Positions 24,306-33,683 are shown, counted from the first letter of the stretch. The stretch: 64,000 bases of DNA from Variovorax paradoxus B4 (GCF_000463015.1 NC_022247.1:4712001-4776000), one strand, 5' to 3'. Numbers and translations: made by a program. Notes: a model not told the origin generated them from the sequence alone.

Positions 24306-24643
24306 CGACCACGACCACCGGCGTTTTCTTCGTCGGCAAGGACCGCCCAGGACGCCCCGCCGTCAGCGAACACACGTCTAACGCGGGCGAGTTCGTTCTG
24401 AAGATGCGAGTCGTCGACAACCAAGGGCCGCGCGCCGTCGAGGTGTACGTCGTGCGCTGGATCGGTCCCTCTGCCGCTGCGTGGCGTGCGCAGCACCGCA
24501 ACCTCAAAGCCGGCGATGCGCTGCGCCTTGAACTCACGAACCCGCGTTCGATGCCAGGCGCTCAAGCGCCGGAAATCCATGCCGCCATTAAGACGTGCGA
24601 GCCGCTGCCCGCACGCGCCCCAGCAATCGCCCAGGCCGCATAG
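24302..24643 (+). CDS. Hypothetical protein, OB-fold-like
   Basis: 113 residues from ATG 24302 (ATGA overlap). The sequence has a beta-barrel pattern (EFVLKMRVVDNQGPRAVEVY, WIGPSAAAW, LKAGDALRLEL) reminiscent of single-strand DNA-binding or OB-fold proteins, where one strand pair is followed by a loop with exposed Trp. That would fit a phage replication or recombination operon. It lacks a typical acidic SSB tail. The assignment is a guess from pattern. Confidence 0.55.
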   Translation: MTTTTTGVFFVGKDRPGRPAVSEHTSNAGEFVLKMRVVDNQGPRAVEVYVVRWIGPSAAAWRAQHRNLKAGDALRLELTNPRSMPGAQAPEIHAAIKTCEPLPARAPAIAQAA

Positions 24644-24674
24644 CGCGGCAGGCATCACTTACCCAAAGAACACC

Positions 24675-24872
24675 ATGCCCTTTTCTGTTACCCCGCTCGC
24701 GACCATCGAGCGCGAAGCCAAGGCCGCAGCCGAACGCGGCGAAACGCCGAATGAAGCTTGCCGATATCCCTTCGATGACCCGGCCGGACAGGCGTTCGTC
24801 CGGATCTACAACGAGCACCGTGACGCCTTGCGCGTCCGCGCATCGCAGCACACGTCGGAGCGCAGCGTATGA
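24675..24872 (+). CDS. Small hypothetical protein
   Basis: 65 residues from ATG 24675; its TGA overlaps the next ATG by four bases. The sequence (TIEREAKAAAERGETPNEAC, then YPFDDPAGQAFVRIYNEHRD) is largely helical and acidic/basic balanced. Similar short proteins precede HD-domain genes in some phages, but I cannot name a function. Confidence 0.55.
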   Translation: MPFSVTPLATIEREAKAAAERGETPNEACRYPFDDPAGQAFVRIYNEHRDALRVRASQHTSERSV

Positions 24873-25585
24873 CGTGGATGCTCACCAGCACAGGCGCCGA
24901 ATACCATCTCACTGGCCCCGCCGCGCTTGCCGCAAGCGGCCGTCCCGTGGACATCCGCGACGTGTCCCACCACCTCGCCATCGTGAACCAGTTCAACGGC
25001 GCCACCACGCGCCCGTACAGCGTCGCCGAGCACAGCCTGCTGTGCTGCGACATCGCGCGGCACGCCGGTGCTTCGGTGTTCGTGCAGATGGCCGCGCTGA
25101 TGCATGACGCACACGAGGCATACACCAATGACCTCATCAGTCCGGCGAAGCTCGCCGTGAACAGCTTCAGCATGGGCGCCGGTGGCATCGCCGCGTGGGC
25201 ACTCTTCGAGGCCGAGCATGCGAAGACCGTTCGCGAGCACTTCAAGCTGCTTTCGGTGTTCGCCAGCCACAAGACATTGCTGCGCTCCATCGACTCGCAG
25301 GCGCTCGCCACGGCGCGGCGCGACCTGACTCCGTTTGACCCAGCACGGCATCTGCCGTGGGCCGTATTGGGCGACAACACCACGCAGCCAATGGCACCCG
25401 CGGACTGGATTCGCCTCGACACGCCCGAGCGCGAAGCAGCTACGTGGAAAGACTGGCGCGAGCAGTTCCGCAATCGCTTTCTCGAGTTGCAGGTGCAGCG
25501 CACCCTCGCCGGATTGGCGGCGACCAACGCTGACAGCACCGCTCGTCATTCACTGAACTTGGCCACGAACAAGGAAACCTCATGA
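24869..25585 (+). CDS. HD-domain phosphohydrolase, YfbR-like
   Basis: 238 residues. The HD signature is visible: His55 in YSVAEHS and His79-Asp80 in ALMHDAHEAY, with DLISPAKLAV following. This is the arrangement in YfbR-type 5'-deoxynucleotidases, which remove the phosphate from deoxynucleoside monophosphates. A phage copy may adjust nucleotide pools during replication. It is longer than E. coli YfbR (199), with about 40 extra C-terminal residues. It is translationally coupled to the preceding small gene and followed by the AlpA-like gene. Confidence 0.8.
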   Translation: MTWMLTSTGAEYHLTGPAALAASGRPVDIRDVSHHLAIVNQFNGATTRPYSVAEHSLLCCDIARHAGASVFVQMAALMHDAHEAYTNDLISPAKLAVNSFSMGAGGIAAWALFEAEHAKTVREHFKLLSVFASHKTLLRSIDSQALATARRDLTPFDPARHLPWAVLGDNTTQPMAPADWIRLDTPEREAATWKDWREQFRNRFLELQVQRTLAGLAATNADSTARHSLNLATNKETS

Positions 25586-25671
25586 GCCCACCCGAATTCA
25601 TCGCAACGAAGCCTTTCCCCGCGGGGTGCACCCCGCGCATTCCAACCTCAATCAAGAACCAGGAAACTCAA

Positions 25672-25848
25672 ATGAACGAAAAACTTCTCGTCCCAGCGGC
25701 AGAGGCTGCAAAGATGCTGTCCATGGGCCGGTCCACCTTCTGGAACAAGGTGAAGCTTAAGCAGCTCCCCCAGCCGGTGAAGATTGCGGGCATCACGCGG
25801 TGGCGCGTCTCAGATTTGCGAGGATTCGTGAACGTGGTTTCTAGTTAA
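25672..25848 (+). CDS. AlpA-like excisionase/regulator
   Basis: 58 residues from ATG 25672, with AGGAA seven bases upstream. A winged helix-turn-helix of the AlpA/HTH_17 type fills the protein (PAAEAAKMLSMGRSTFWNKV, then PVKIAGITRWRVSDL). AlpA-like proteins act as integrase regulators or recombination directionality factors. A longer product from ATG 25582, also preceded by AAGGA and overlapping the HD gene stop, is possible. Its stop overlaps the convergent GIY-YIG gene by four bases. Confidence 0.8.
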   Translation: MNEKLLVPAAEAAKMLSMGRSTFWNKVKLKQLPQPVKIAGITRWRVSDLRGFVNVVSS

Positions 25849-27518
25849 GTACCGCCTGGTCTGCAGGGTTCCACATCGCCCTCAAGGCTTGAAATCACCT
25901 TGTCGATCACTTTAAAAATCGTGCGATACGGCGCCTTAAAAAATTCCCGACTTGGATTGAATCTGTACGACGCCAGTTCTTCGTGAATCAGTCTTTCGGC
26001 TTGCACGCAGTCACCAGTCGCCCATTCTTCTACGACAAGAAAATGGTCGGGGGAGCTTGTACTTCTCGACAATTCCCCCGAACGTTCATCTGACGTACGG
26101 CGTGTTAGCCCGACTTTGAACACATCTTTAAGATGCGCCGCGGAGCGCATAACGTATATAAATCCCGGGTTGGAGCCAGGAATTTCACCCCCTCCGCGAG
26201 AAGCGAAAACAGTTGAATTCGTGGGTGAATCCTCCACCCATGACTGAACCTGACTAACCCAGGTTCTGCCATGGATCGGCCGACCCACTTTGTCTCTCCC
26301 CTCTACATCGATCGGCAACTTCCGCCAGTAACCGCTTTTTTCAACCTTGTATTCGGGTGCATTAAAAATCGTCCGGTCCGGGGAACGGGTTGGAGGTGCT
26401 CGCAGCAGTCGAACATCTCTGTAGGTAATCCAATGTTTCGGATTTACACGCTCAAAAACCTTCTTGTTTTTGAGATGCGATCGATACTCCCTGAAGGAGG
26501 TAGGGTGGCGCTCAATTTCGATATCATCGTTATGAGCTTCGAAGAAGGTAGGGAGGAGCAAACAGGTTTTGCACAGCTCAAATAGCGTCCCATAATCTTT
26601 CATGGCGCTCGCTGATTGCTCGAACTGCTTCTTTATTTTCTCGGAAAAGAATTCGCCTTTTTCGTCAAGAAATGCAGACACATCGTCCGTCTTTCCTGTG
26701 TAAGTTGTTCCGCAGTCATGGAACACATATTGCGCATCGACGGTCTTTGTCTCAAGATCGAACCGCAGAAGGACGACAGTTTTCCATAGATCAGGATCCT
26801 CGACTAAGGGCTCGGCGCGCGCTATTAGATCTTCATCAGGGGCAATATGCGCCCGATGTGGGAGGGCCTCAGTGGACTCCCAGAGTTTATGAATATTCTT
26901 CGTTTCATCTTCGAGATTGCATTTTTGCCCTGCAACAAGCAATGCTGTGACTTCTTTTTCGACTCTAATCAGCGAAATTGAAGAAAACCCAAATTCCTCA
27001 CTGCCTTCACTCCGAAACAACAGGCCAGAAGGCTTATCAATCGAATTATATGAATGAGCCTTCCCCTCCGGCAATATTCTCTGAATATCCAAAGGAAATT
27101 GATCCGAAGCGCCACTCGTTACCCAATCGATGAAATGTTGGAACGAGAACAGATGATCACACTCATCCCTCAGTTCAAATGTTCCTGATTTCGGAAGAAA
27201 TTTATTAAATGCCTCCACTACATTGAAGGAACTCGGCATGTCGCGCAAAGAGCCGTGAAATACCCGGTTGTTATACTCTGCGTTGTATTCTCTCAATTGC
27301 CTGTCCGCAGACAGGCCAGCACCGTTTTCATTCTGAACGATGACTAACGCAGTTGCCCCTTCGAATATTTCCTTGAGCAACTTTTGGTGCTTTGGATTAT
27401 CTTTATTTTCCTCAATAAAGGCATCAAGTCCTTTTCTGCGTTCCGACCCCTTGGGAGGCAGAGTCCAGAATCCAATTTCTGCCATGCGATCCTGGTGTGA
27501 TGCCAAGTTTTGCTCCAC
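25845..27518 (-). CDS. Large protein with C-terminal GIY-YIG (T5orf172-like) nuclease domain
   Basis: 557 residues. The last about 100 form a GIY-YIG domain: GFIYVM (452-457), KVGLTRR (468-474) and Glu508 in AERLIHEEL, followed by YRFNPSREFF, which is the T5orf172/MUG113 variant. The first 440 residues match nothing I know; they look alpha/beta with several Trp and acidic patches. The gene is AT-richer than neighbours and stands alone between the AlpA-like gene and the integrase, a common cargo site in prophages. A role in restricting other DNA elements is plausible, but unproven. Confidence 0.8.
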   Translation of the reverse strand: MEQNLASHQDRMAEIGFWTLPPKGSERRKGLDAFIEENKDNPKHQKLLKEIFEGATALVIVQNENGAGLSADRQLREYNAEYNNRVFHGSLRDMPSSFNVVEAFNKFLPKSGTFELRDECDHLFSFQHFIDWVTSGASDQFPLDIQRILPEGKAHSYNSIDKPSGLLFRSEGSEEFGFSSISLIRVEKEVTALLVAGQKCNLEDETKNIHKLWESTEALPHRAHIAPDEDLIARAEPLVEDPDLWKTVVLLRFDLETKTVDAQYVFHDCGTTYTGKTDDVSAFLDEKGEFFSEKIKKQFEQSASAMKDYGTLFELCKTCLLLPTFFEAHNDDIEIERHPTSFREYRSHLKNKKVFERVNPKHWITYRDVRLLRAPPTRSPDRTIFNAPEYKVEKSGYWRKLPIDVEGRDKVGRPIHGRTWVSQVQSWVEDSPTNSTVFASRGGGEIPGSNPGFIYVMRSAAHLKDVFKVGLTRRTSDERSGELSRSTSSPDHFLVVEEWATGDCVQAERLIHEELASYRFNPSREFFKAPYRTIFKVIDKVISSLEGDVEPCRPGGT

Positions 27519-27578
27519 GTAGTATTTTTGAGATATTACGTTACAGCGAGCCTCCGAGCGATGCAGATTCGTGGAAAA

Positions 27579-28727
27579 CTAGGAGTCAGCGGGAGTCAAC
27601 TGCGCCCTCTCCAACCAATCGGACCACCATTGCATCAGCTCGCGGCGCTGTGCAAGGTAATCCGCACGGTTGTACGCAGCGCGAACGGCATTCGTTTCCT
27701 TGTGCGCAAGCTGCCGCTCTATCACATCGTGTGAGAATCCCGAACGCTCATTTAGCACAGTCGAAGCCAATGCGCGGAAACCGTGCGCTGTCATGCGCCC
27801 CCTGTAGCCCAGACGATACAAGGCAAACAGAAAGGTGTTTTCCGAAAGCGGGTGCCCAGGGTGAATTGGCGAATCGAGCACGAGCGAGCCGTCGCCACTC
27901 ATCTTCCGCAGAGTCGCAAGAATGGCTTGTGCCTGCCGCGACAATGGCACAACATGAGGAATGCGCATCTTCATGCGCACTTCAGGTACCACCCAAATCG
28001 CCCCTTGCTCCTTCAACTCCCCCCAAAGCATGCCGCGCAGCTCGCCCACGCGTACGAACGTATGCGCCAGGAGCTGTAAGCCGAGCCGAGTCACCGAGTC
28101 TTCGTAACTATCGATCGCGCGCATCAACTCGCCAGCCTCTTCCGCCGGGATGCTCGCCATCGGCTTCTTGGTCTTGCGAGCAGTGAGCACACGCGTCAAC
28201 CCGGCCGCACCGTGCTGTTGAAGCAAACCCGTGTCCTGCGCGAAGTCGAAGACTGCCGAGATGCGGCTCGCAACGCGATGCCCGGTTTCGATCTTTCCGC
28301 CGGCTTGCGCAGCCCGCACCACCGCGACCAACTCCGACCGCGGAATGGCGTCGATGGGCCGGAAGCCAAGCAGCGGAAACGCGTACCGCTCTAGCGTGTT
28401 CTGCACCTGAATTTGATGCTTGCCATTGGCAAGGGTCGGCAGCTTTGCCTTGAGCCAGTCGCGCGCTACCGTCTCAAAGGTCGGCGCCGCTGCTGCGGCC
28501 GGCGGCCCCTCACGAGCCGCTGCGTGCTCTTTCCGCGCTTCAGCCAGGCTCACCCCAGGGTAGAGGCCATAGGTCTTGGTTTTCTGCTTTCCGTCGGCGG
28601 TGTAGTTGGCTCGCCAACTCTTTGCGCCGGTGGGCGAAACGAACAGATAGAGGCCATGCGCATCGGCCAGCTTGTAGGCCCTTTCGCGCGGTTTGGCGGC
28701 GTCAACAGCTTTAACAGTGAGGGTCAT
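27579..28727 (-). CDS. Tyrosine recombinase integrase (P4 type)
   Basis: 382 residues. Residues 1-80 are the DUF4102-type arm-binding domain, 80-175 the core-binding SAM-like domain, and 190-365 the catalytic domain with Arg226 (VRVGEL), His315 and Arg318 (AHGFR), His342 and nucleophile Tyr352 (AAYNRA). It inserts and excises the prophage. Its start faces the tRNA-Ser 3' end 160 bp away, as expected for integration into a tRNA gene. All catalytic residues are present. Confidence 0.95.
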   Translation of the reverse strand: MTLTVKAVDAAKPRERAYKLADAHGLYLFVSPTGAKSWRANYTADGKQKTKTYGLYPGVSLAEARKEHAAAREGPPAAAAAPTFETVARDWLKAKLPTLANGKHQIQVQNTLERYAFPLLGFRPIDAIPRSELVAVVRAAQAGGKIETGHRVASRISAVFDFAQDTGLLQQHGAAGLTRVLTARKTKKPMASIPAEEAGELMRAIDSYEDSVTRLGLQLLAHTFVRVGELRGMLWGELKEQGAIWVVPEVRMKMRIPHVVPLSRQAQAILATLRKMSGDGSLVLDSPIHPGHPLSENTFLFALYRLGYRGRMTAHGFRALASTVLNERSGFSHDVIERQLAHKETNAVRAAYNRADYLAQRRELMQWWSDWLERAQLTPADS

Positions 28728-28828
28728 GGTATCGGCTAGAAAATACCATGACTGATGCCATGTTTGGAGCTTGGCTAGGGGCAGTCTGCGACAGCCCCCA
28801 TTAGATCAAAAAGGATGCCGCTCCCAAT

Positions 28829-28861
28829 GAAAAAGTCCCGTCGCATGAACTGCGCGGGACT
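28829..28861 (-). terminator. Intrinsic terminator downstream of tRNA-Ser
   Basis: On the minus strand AGTCCCG and CGGGACT form a stem around a 14-base loop, followed by five T. It lies 26 bp after the tRNA 3' end and before the integrase start, so it stops the tRNA transcript entering the prophage. Confidence 0.8.
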
Positions 28862-28905
28862 TCAAGAAACTGCCAAAGATGGATTCTGGCGGAGAGTGTG
28901 AGATT
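28862..28905. other. Prophage attachment site region at tRNA-Ser 3' end
   Basis: The tRNA 3' end points to the integrase gene, and the phage genes begin directly beyond it. The crossover core cannot be bounded, because the partner site lies left of the window. The direct repeat is expected to include part of the T-arm and acceptor stem. Confidence 0.5.
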
Positions 28906-28974
28906 CGAACTCACGGACGCTTTCACGTCGGCAGTTTTCAAGACTGCTGGTTTAAACCACTCACCCAACTCTCC
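28887..28974 (-). tRNA. tRNA-Ser (TGA)
   Basis: Minus-strand cloverleaf of 88 nt with encoded CCA. Acceptor stem GGAGAGT/ACTCTCC closes, the anticodon loop reads CTTGAAA (anticodon TGA), and the long variable arm typical of tRNA-Ser is present. It is the integration target of the prophage; the sequence remains intact. Confidence 0.95.
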
Positions 28975-29006
28975 GGAACCGTCGATTTTATGCTGACGCC
29001 GGCCCG

Positions 29007-30266
29007 TCACTCCTCGGGCAGGAAGAGCGACTGCAGATCGCTCAGAAAGTCCAGCCCGCGCTCGGTGGGCCACACGCGGTGCAGGTCGCGCGCGATGAGG
29101 CCCTTGCGCTCGGCTTCCTCCAGCCCCTTTTGAATGCTGGTCATGGCAAGCCCCGTGCGCTCGCTGAACTGGGGCAGCGTGAAGCCTTCCTTCAGGCGCA
29201 GCGCATTGAGCATGAACTCGAACGGCAGGTCGGCCAGCGCCACTTCGTCGCTTTGCGCCACGGCGGCGCCGGCGCGGGCGTTGTTCATGTACAGGCGCGG
29301 TTCGCGGAACCGCACCTGGCGCACGATGCGGTGCGCGAAGCTCAGCTTGCTGTGCGCGCCGGCGCCGATGCCCAGGTAGTCGCCGAATTGCCAGTAGTTG
29401 AGGTTGTGCGCACAGGTGTGGCCGCTGCGTGCATAGGCCGAAACCTCGTAGCGCGACATGCCGCTGGCGGCGGTTCGTTCGGTGATGCGGTCGAGCATGG
29501 CGTAGGCCAGGTCGTCTTCGGGCAAGGCCGGCGGAAACTTGGCGAACCAGGTGTTGGGCTCGATGGTGAGGTGGTACACCGAGATGTGCGGCGGCGCCAG
29601 CGCCAGCGCCTGGGTCAGGTCGGCGTCCAGCCCCTCGAGCGTCTGGCCCGGCAGCGCATACATCAGGTCGAGGTTGAAGGTGTCGAATGCACTCGCGGCT
29701 TCTTCCATGGCGGCGATGGCCTGGGCACGGTCGTGCACGCGGCCCAGCGCCTTCAGGTGTTCGTCATTGAAGCTCTGCACGCCCACCGAAAGCCGCGTGA
29801 CGCCCGCGGCACGGTAGGCGCGGAAGCGGTTGCGCTCGAAGGTGCCGGGGTTGGCTTCGAGCGTGATCTCGGACTCGGGCGCCAGCTTGAGGCGGGCGCG
29901 CACATCACCGAGCAGGCGATCGATGGCCTGCGGCGAAAAAAGGCTCGGCGTTCCGCCGCCGATGAAGATGGTGTGAACGGTGCGGCCCCAGATGAGCGGC
30001 AGTGCGGCGTCCAGGTCGGCAATGAGCGCGTCGAGGTACGCCGCCTCGGGAATGCCTTCGGCCTCGGCCTCGCTGGTGGCGCGCCACTCGTGCGAGTTGA
30101 AGTCGCAGTAAGGACACTTGCGCAGGCACCAGGGCAGATGGATGTAGAGCGACAACGGCGGCAACGCCGCCAGTTGCAGCGGGCCGGGCCGCATCCAGTG
30201 CAGCACGTCGTTGGCCTGCGGTGCGCCGGTGGGCTGCGCGGGCTGGATGGGAACGACGGAGGCCAT
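29007..30266 (-). CDS. hemW: HemW heme chaperone (radical SAM, HemN-like)
   Basis: 419 residues. The radical SAM motif is WCLRKCPYC with Cys47, Cys51 and Cys54, followed by FIGGGTPSL and the HemN_C domain at the end. HemW lacks coproporphyrinogen oxidase activity and delivers heme to respiratory proteins; true HemN is longer and has an extra N-terminal element. The gene is linked to rdgB and rph, the usual arrangement in this group. The start is followed by about 35 residues before the domain, somewhat extended. Confidence 0.93.
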   Translation of the reverse strand: MASVVPIQPAQPTGAPQANDVLHWMRPGPLQLAALPPLSLYIHLPWCLRKCPYCDFNSHEWRATSEAEAEGIPEAAYLDALIADLDAALPLIWGRTVHTIFIGGGTPSLFSPQAIDRLLGDVRARLKLAPESEITLEANPGTFERNRFRAYRAAGVTRLSVGVQSFNDEHLKALGRVHDRAQAIAAMEEAASAFDTFNLDLMYALPGQTLEGLDADLTQALALAPPHISVYHLTIEPNTWFAKFPPALPEDDLAYAMLDRITERTAASGMSRYEVSAYARSGHTCAHNLNYWQFGDYLGIGAGAHSKLSFAHRIVRQVRFREPRLYMNNARAGAAVAQSDEVALADLPFEFMLNALRLKEGFTLPQFSERTGLAMTSIQKGLEEAERKGLIARDLHRVWPTERGLDFLSDLQSLFLPEE

Positions 30267-30269
30267 CGC

Positions 30270-30875
30270 TCAGAACCAGCGTTCGCGCATCAGGGCCAGC
30301 ATGGCCTTGGCCGCCTGGCCCCGGTGGCTGTTGGCGTTTTTCACCTCGGGCGGCAGCTGGGCAAAGGTCTTGCCGAAGCTGGGCAGGTACATGACGGGAT
30401 CGAAGCCGAAGCCGTTGTCGCCGATGGGCGCCTTCGCAATTTCGCCGACCACGCGCCCGACCGCGATGAGGGGCTCGGGGTCGTCGTGCCCGCGCAGCGC
30501 GACCAGCGTGCTGACGAGCGCGGCGCGCCGGTTGACCACGCCGTCGAGCTGCTCGAGCAGGGCCTTGACGTTGTTGGCGTCGCCCTTGGCATAGCCGAAC
30601 TGCATGGCATAGAACGCGGTGTCCACGCCCGGCAGGCCGCCAAAGGCATCGACGCAAAGCCCCGCGTCGTCGGCAATGGCCGGCAGGCCGGTTGCGGCGC
30701 AGGCATGGCGCGCCTTGGCCAGCGCGTTTTCGACGAAAGTGCGAAACGGCTCTTCGGCCTCGCCCACGCCCAATGCCGATTGCGGCACGAGCGTCACGGC
30801 CAGCTCCGCAAACAGCAGCTGGAGTTCGGCAAGCTTGCCGGCGTTGTTGGAGGCCAGAACCAGTTTCATCGCCAT
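30270..30875 (-). CDS. rdgB: RdgB/HAM1 non-canonical purine NTP pyrophosphatase
   Basis: 201 residues, family length. The N-terminal LVLASNNAGKLAEL binds substrate phosphates, DDAGLCVDAFGG carries the catalytic Asp, and GFGFDPVMYLP is the nucleobase pocket. It hydrolyses dITP/XTP to monophosphates and prevents their incorporation in DNA. It lies four bases from hemW and three from rph, forming an operon. Confidence 0.96.
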   Translation of the reverse strand: MAMKLVLASNNAGKLAELQLLFAELAVTLVPQSALGVGEAEEPFRTFVENALAKARHACAATGLPAIADDAGLCVDAFGGLPGVDTAFYAMQFGYAKGDANNVKALLEQLDGVVNRRAALVSTLVALRGHDDPEPLIAVGRVVGEIAKAPIGDNGFGFDPVMYLPSFGKTFAQLPPEVKNANSHRGQAAKAMLALMRERWF

Positions 30876-30878
30876 CAG

Positions 30879-31610
<732 letters not shown>

Positions 31611-31673
31611 TTTCTTGTGAGGGGTATGTGGAACAAAAGCGGGATAGCCCCGCAAGACTAAGCAGCCCGGGTA

Positions 31674-32588
31674 TCAGATTTTCTTTGCAGCAGAGCGGCG
31701 AATGGCTTCGTTGATTTCGGCAATCGAGCGCTCGATGGCGTCTTCGTCGAGTTCATCGAGGGCGTCGAGCTCGCCGTCCGAAGGCATGCCGGCCTGGATG
31801 GTGGAGGCGAAGACGCCGTCGTCGATGGTCTCGGTGGAAACGCCGCGGTCGTCGCCCGCCGCGTCGGGCATTTCCCATTCGAGGGCGATGAGCGTCACGT
31901 TGTCGCTGTGCGCGCCGCCCTTGCGAAGCGCCATTTCGGCCAGGTCCGGCGCGGCATCGGACACCGGCTTGTCGGAAGACAGCGTGTGCACGATGACGGC
32001 GTCATCGAGCACGCCCCAGACGCCATCCGAACACAGCATGATGCGGTCGCCGCGCTGCAGCTGCAGCGGGGCCGAAATATCGAACAGCGGCGTGGTCGGC
32101 GAGCCCAGGCAAGTGAGCAGCAGGTTGCGGTTGACCGGCATGTCCGCACCATGCGGACGCGGTCGCTCGGCATGCGAATGGTCGCGCGTGCGGGTCAGCA
32201 GGCGGCCGTCGCGCACCACGTAAAGGCGCGAGTCTCCGCAATGCATCCAGGTGGCCGTGGTGCCCTGGAGCAGGGCTGCGACGACGGTGGTGCGCGGCGT
32301 GTCGAGCATGGCCTTGTGGCTCGCATACCGCATGATCTGCTGGTGCGCCGCCATGGCCGATTCGGCCAGGAAGGCCTTGGCGTCCTTGACGGTGGGGCGC
32401 GCTTCGCGTTGGTAGAGGGCCGCAATGGTCTGCAGCGCCAACTGGGCAGCAACCTCGCCCTCGGGATGGCCGCCCATGCCGTCGGCCAGCACGAAAAGGC
32501 CCGACTCCCGCGTGTAGCAGTAGCCCATGCGGTCTTCGTTTTTGAGACGGCCGCCCTTGCGGCTGACCTGGAATACCGAGAATTTCAT
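31674..32588 (-). CDS. PP2C-family protein serine/threonine phosphatase
   Basis: 304 residues from ATG 32588, overlapping the kinase stop by four bases. PP2C metal-binding motifs are present: NED (17-19), LADGMGGHPEG (Asp36), CGDSRLYV, CSDGVW and SDNVTLI. An acidic C-terminal extension (about 245-304) follows the domain. It presumably reverses phosphorylation by the kinase encoded directly upstream. Targets are unknown. Confidence 0.9.
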   Translation of the reverse strand: MKFSVFQVSRKGGRLKNEDRMGYCYTRESGLFVLADGMGGHPEGEVAAQLALQTIAALYQREARPTVKDAKAFLAESAMAAHQQIMRYASHKAMLDTPRTTVVAALLQGTTATWMHCGDSRLYVVRDGRLLTRTRDHSHAERPRPHGADMPVNRNLLLTCLGSPTTPLFDISAPLQLQRGDRIMLCSDGVWGVLDDAVIVHTLSSDKPVSDAAPDLAEMALRKGGAHSDNVTLIALEWEMPDAAGDDRGVSTETIDDGVFASTIQAGMPSDGELDALDELDEDAIERSIAEINEAIRRSAAKKI

Positions 32589-33592
32589 GCCGGACGCGTG
32601 GTAGGTGCCGCCGCCTTGGGCAGGGCCTTCTTGTCGAAGGAGCGGATGTTGTCGAAGGAAAGCCGTACCTTTTCGCCGACGGTGAGCTTGGTATAGCGCC
32701 GCTCGCCTTCGCGGCTCAGTTCCTTTTGCAACGCAAAGACCGATTGCGGGCGGGAGAGCGGATCGAGCGACATGCACCATTCGACCACCTCGATGAGGTT
32801 GTCGGAGTACACGCCGCGCAGGCGCGACAGCGACAGGCTGAGGCGGTCTTTCTCGATGCGGCGCGGGGCGTCGTTGGGCGGATAGCCCTGCATGCAGGCG
32901 TAGATGCAGGCGCCGATGGCGTAGATGTCGGTCCAGGGGCCCATCGACGAGTCGCGCCGGTACATCTCGGGGGCGGCGAAGCCGGGGGTGTACATCGGGC
33001 GGATGAAGATGCCCTCCTTGCTGAGCACTTCGCGCGCGGCGCCAAAGTCGATCAGCACCGCGCGGTCTTCGTCGGTGACGAAGATGTTGGCGGGCTTGAT
33101 GTCCAGGTGCAGCATCTTGTACTGGTGCACGATGCGAAGGCCGCGCAGGATTTCATCGAAAAGCGACCGGATGGTCGATTCCCGGAAGACTTTCGGCCTT
33201 TTCAGGTCGCGCGCGGTCACCACGAAATCCTGCAGGGTGGCGCCCTCCAGGTAGTTCATGACCATATAGACGGTTTCGTTCTCGCGAAAAAAGTTGAGAA
33301 CGCTGACCACCGAGGCATGCGAAATCTGCGCGAGCGAGCGCCCTTCCTCGAAAAAGCTCTTGAGGCCGAGCCGGTAGAGGGAGAGCTTTTCGGGCGCAAC
33401 TTCGGGCGTCAGTTCACCCGGCCCGCGCGTTGCCAGCGATGATGGCAGGTATTCCTTGATGGCAACCTGCTGTCCGCTGGGGTCTATGGCGAGGTAGACA
33501 ACGCCAAACCCGCCTGCGGAAAGCCGGCGAACGATGCGGTAACCGCCAATGACCGTATCGGGCAGCAGGGGCGAAGGCTTGACCTTTGACAT
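32585..33592 (-). CDS. Hanks-type serine/threonine protein kinase
   Basis: 335 residues from ATG 33592 (MSKVKPSPLLPDTVIGGYRI). The Gly-rich loop AGGFGVVY, Lys46 in VAIKEYL, catalytic HLDIKPANIF (Asp164) and DFG (182-184) are intact, so it should be active. No membrane segment or sensor domain is seen; a basic about 45-residue tail follows the domain. It is translationally coupled to the PP2C gene and divergent from yicC. Confidence 0.9.
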   Translation of the reverse strand: MSKVKPSPLLPDTVIGGYRIVRRLSAGGFGVVYLAIDPSGQQVAIKEYLPSSLATRGPGELTPEVAPEKLSLYRLGLKSFFEEGRSLAQISHASVVSVLNFFRENETVYMVMNYLEGATLQDFVVTARDLKRPKVFRESTIRSLFDEILRGLRIVHQYKMLHLDIKPANIFVTDEDRAVLIDFGAAREVLSKEGIFIRPMYTPGFAAPEMYRRDSSMGPWTDIYAIGACIYACMQGYPPNDAPRRIEKDRLSLSLSRLRGVYSDNLIEVVEWCMSLDPLSRPQSVFALQKELSREGERRYTKLTVGEKVRLSFDNIRSFDKKALPKAAAPTTRPA

Positions 33593-33683
33593 AATCCGGG
33601 AGTTTCGCCCGAAGGCGATGGTGCGGCAAGCGAACGCCATGCCGACGCCTCGGTGCATGCAAGCAAAACCACAGTGAGGCGCA

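Larger units (their letters stand above)
1..28890. mobile_element. Lambda-like prophage, right part (left end outside window)
   Basis: A contiguous block of phage genes runs from the window edge to the 3' end of tRNA-Ser. It has integrase, repressor/Cro pair, CII-like gene, replication gene with origin, terminase, portal, capsid, tail tube and tape measure, in lambda-like order on the minus strand. Lysis genes and the distal tail genes are not seen and should lie left of position 1. The structural genes are high in GC like the host, whereas two cargo genes (10838-14452 and 25845-27518) are clearly AT-richer. The structural genes seen are intact, so the prophage may be functional, but the missing part prevents a firm statement. 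Confidence 0.93.
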
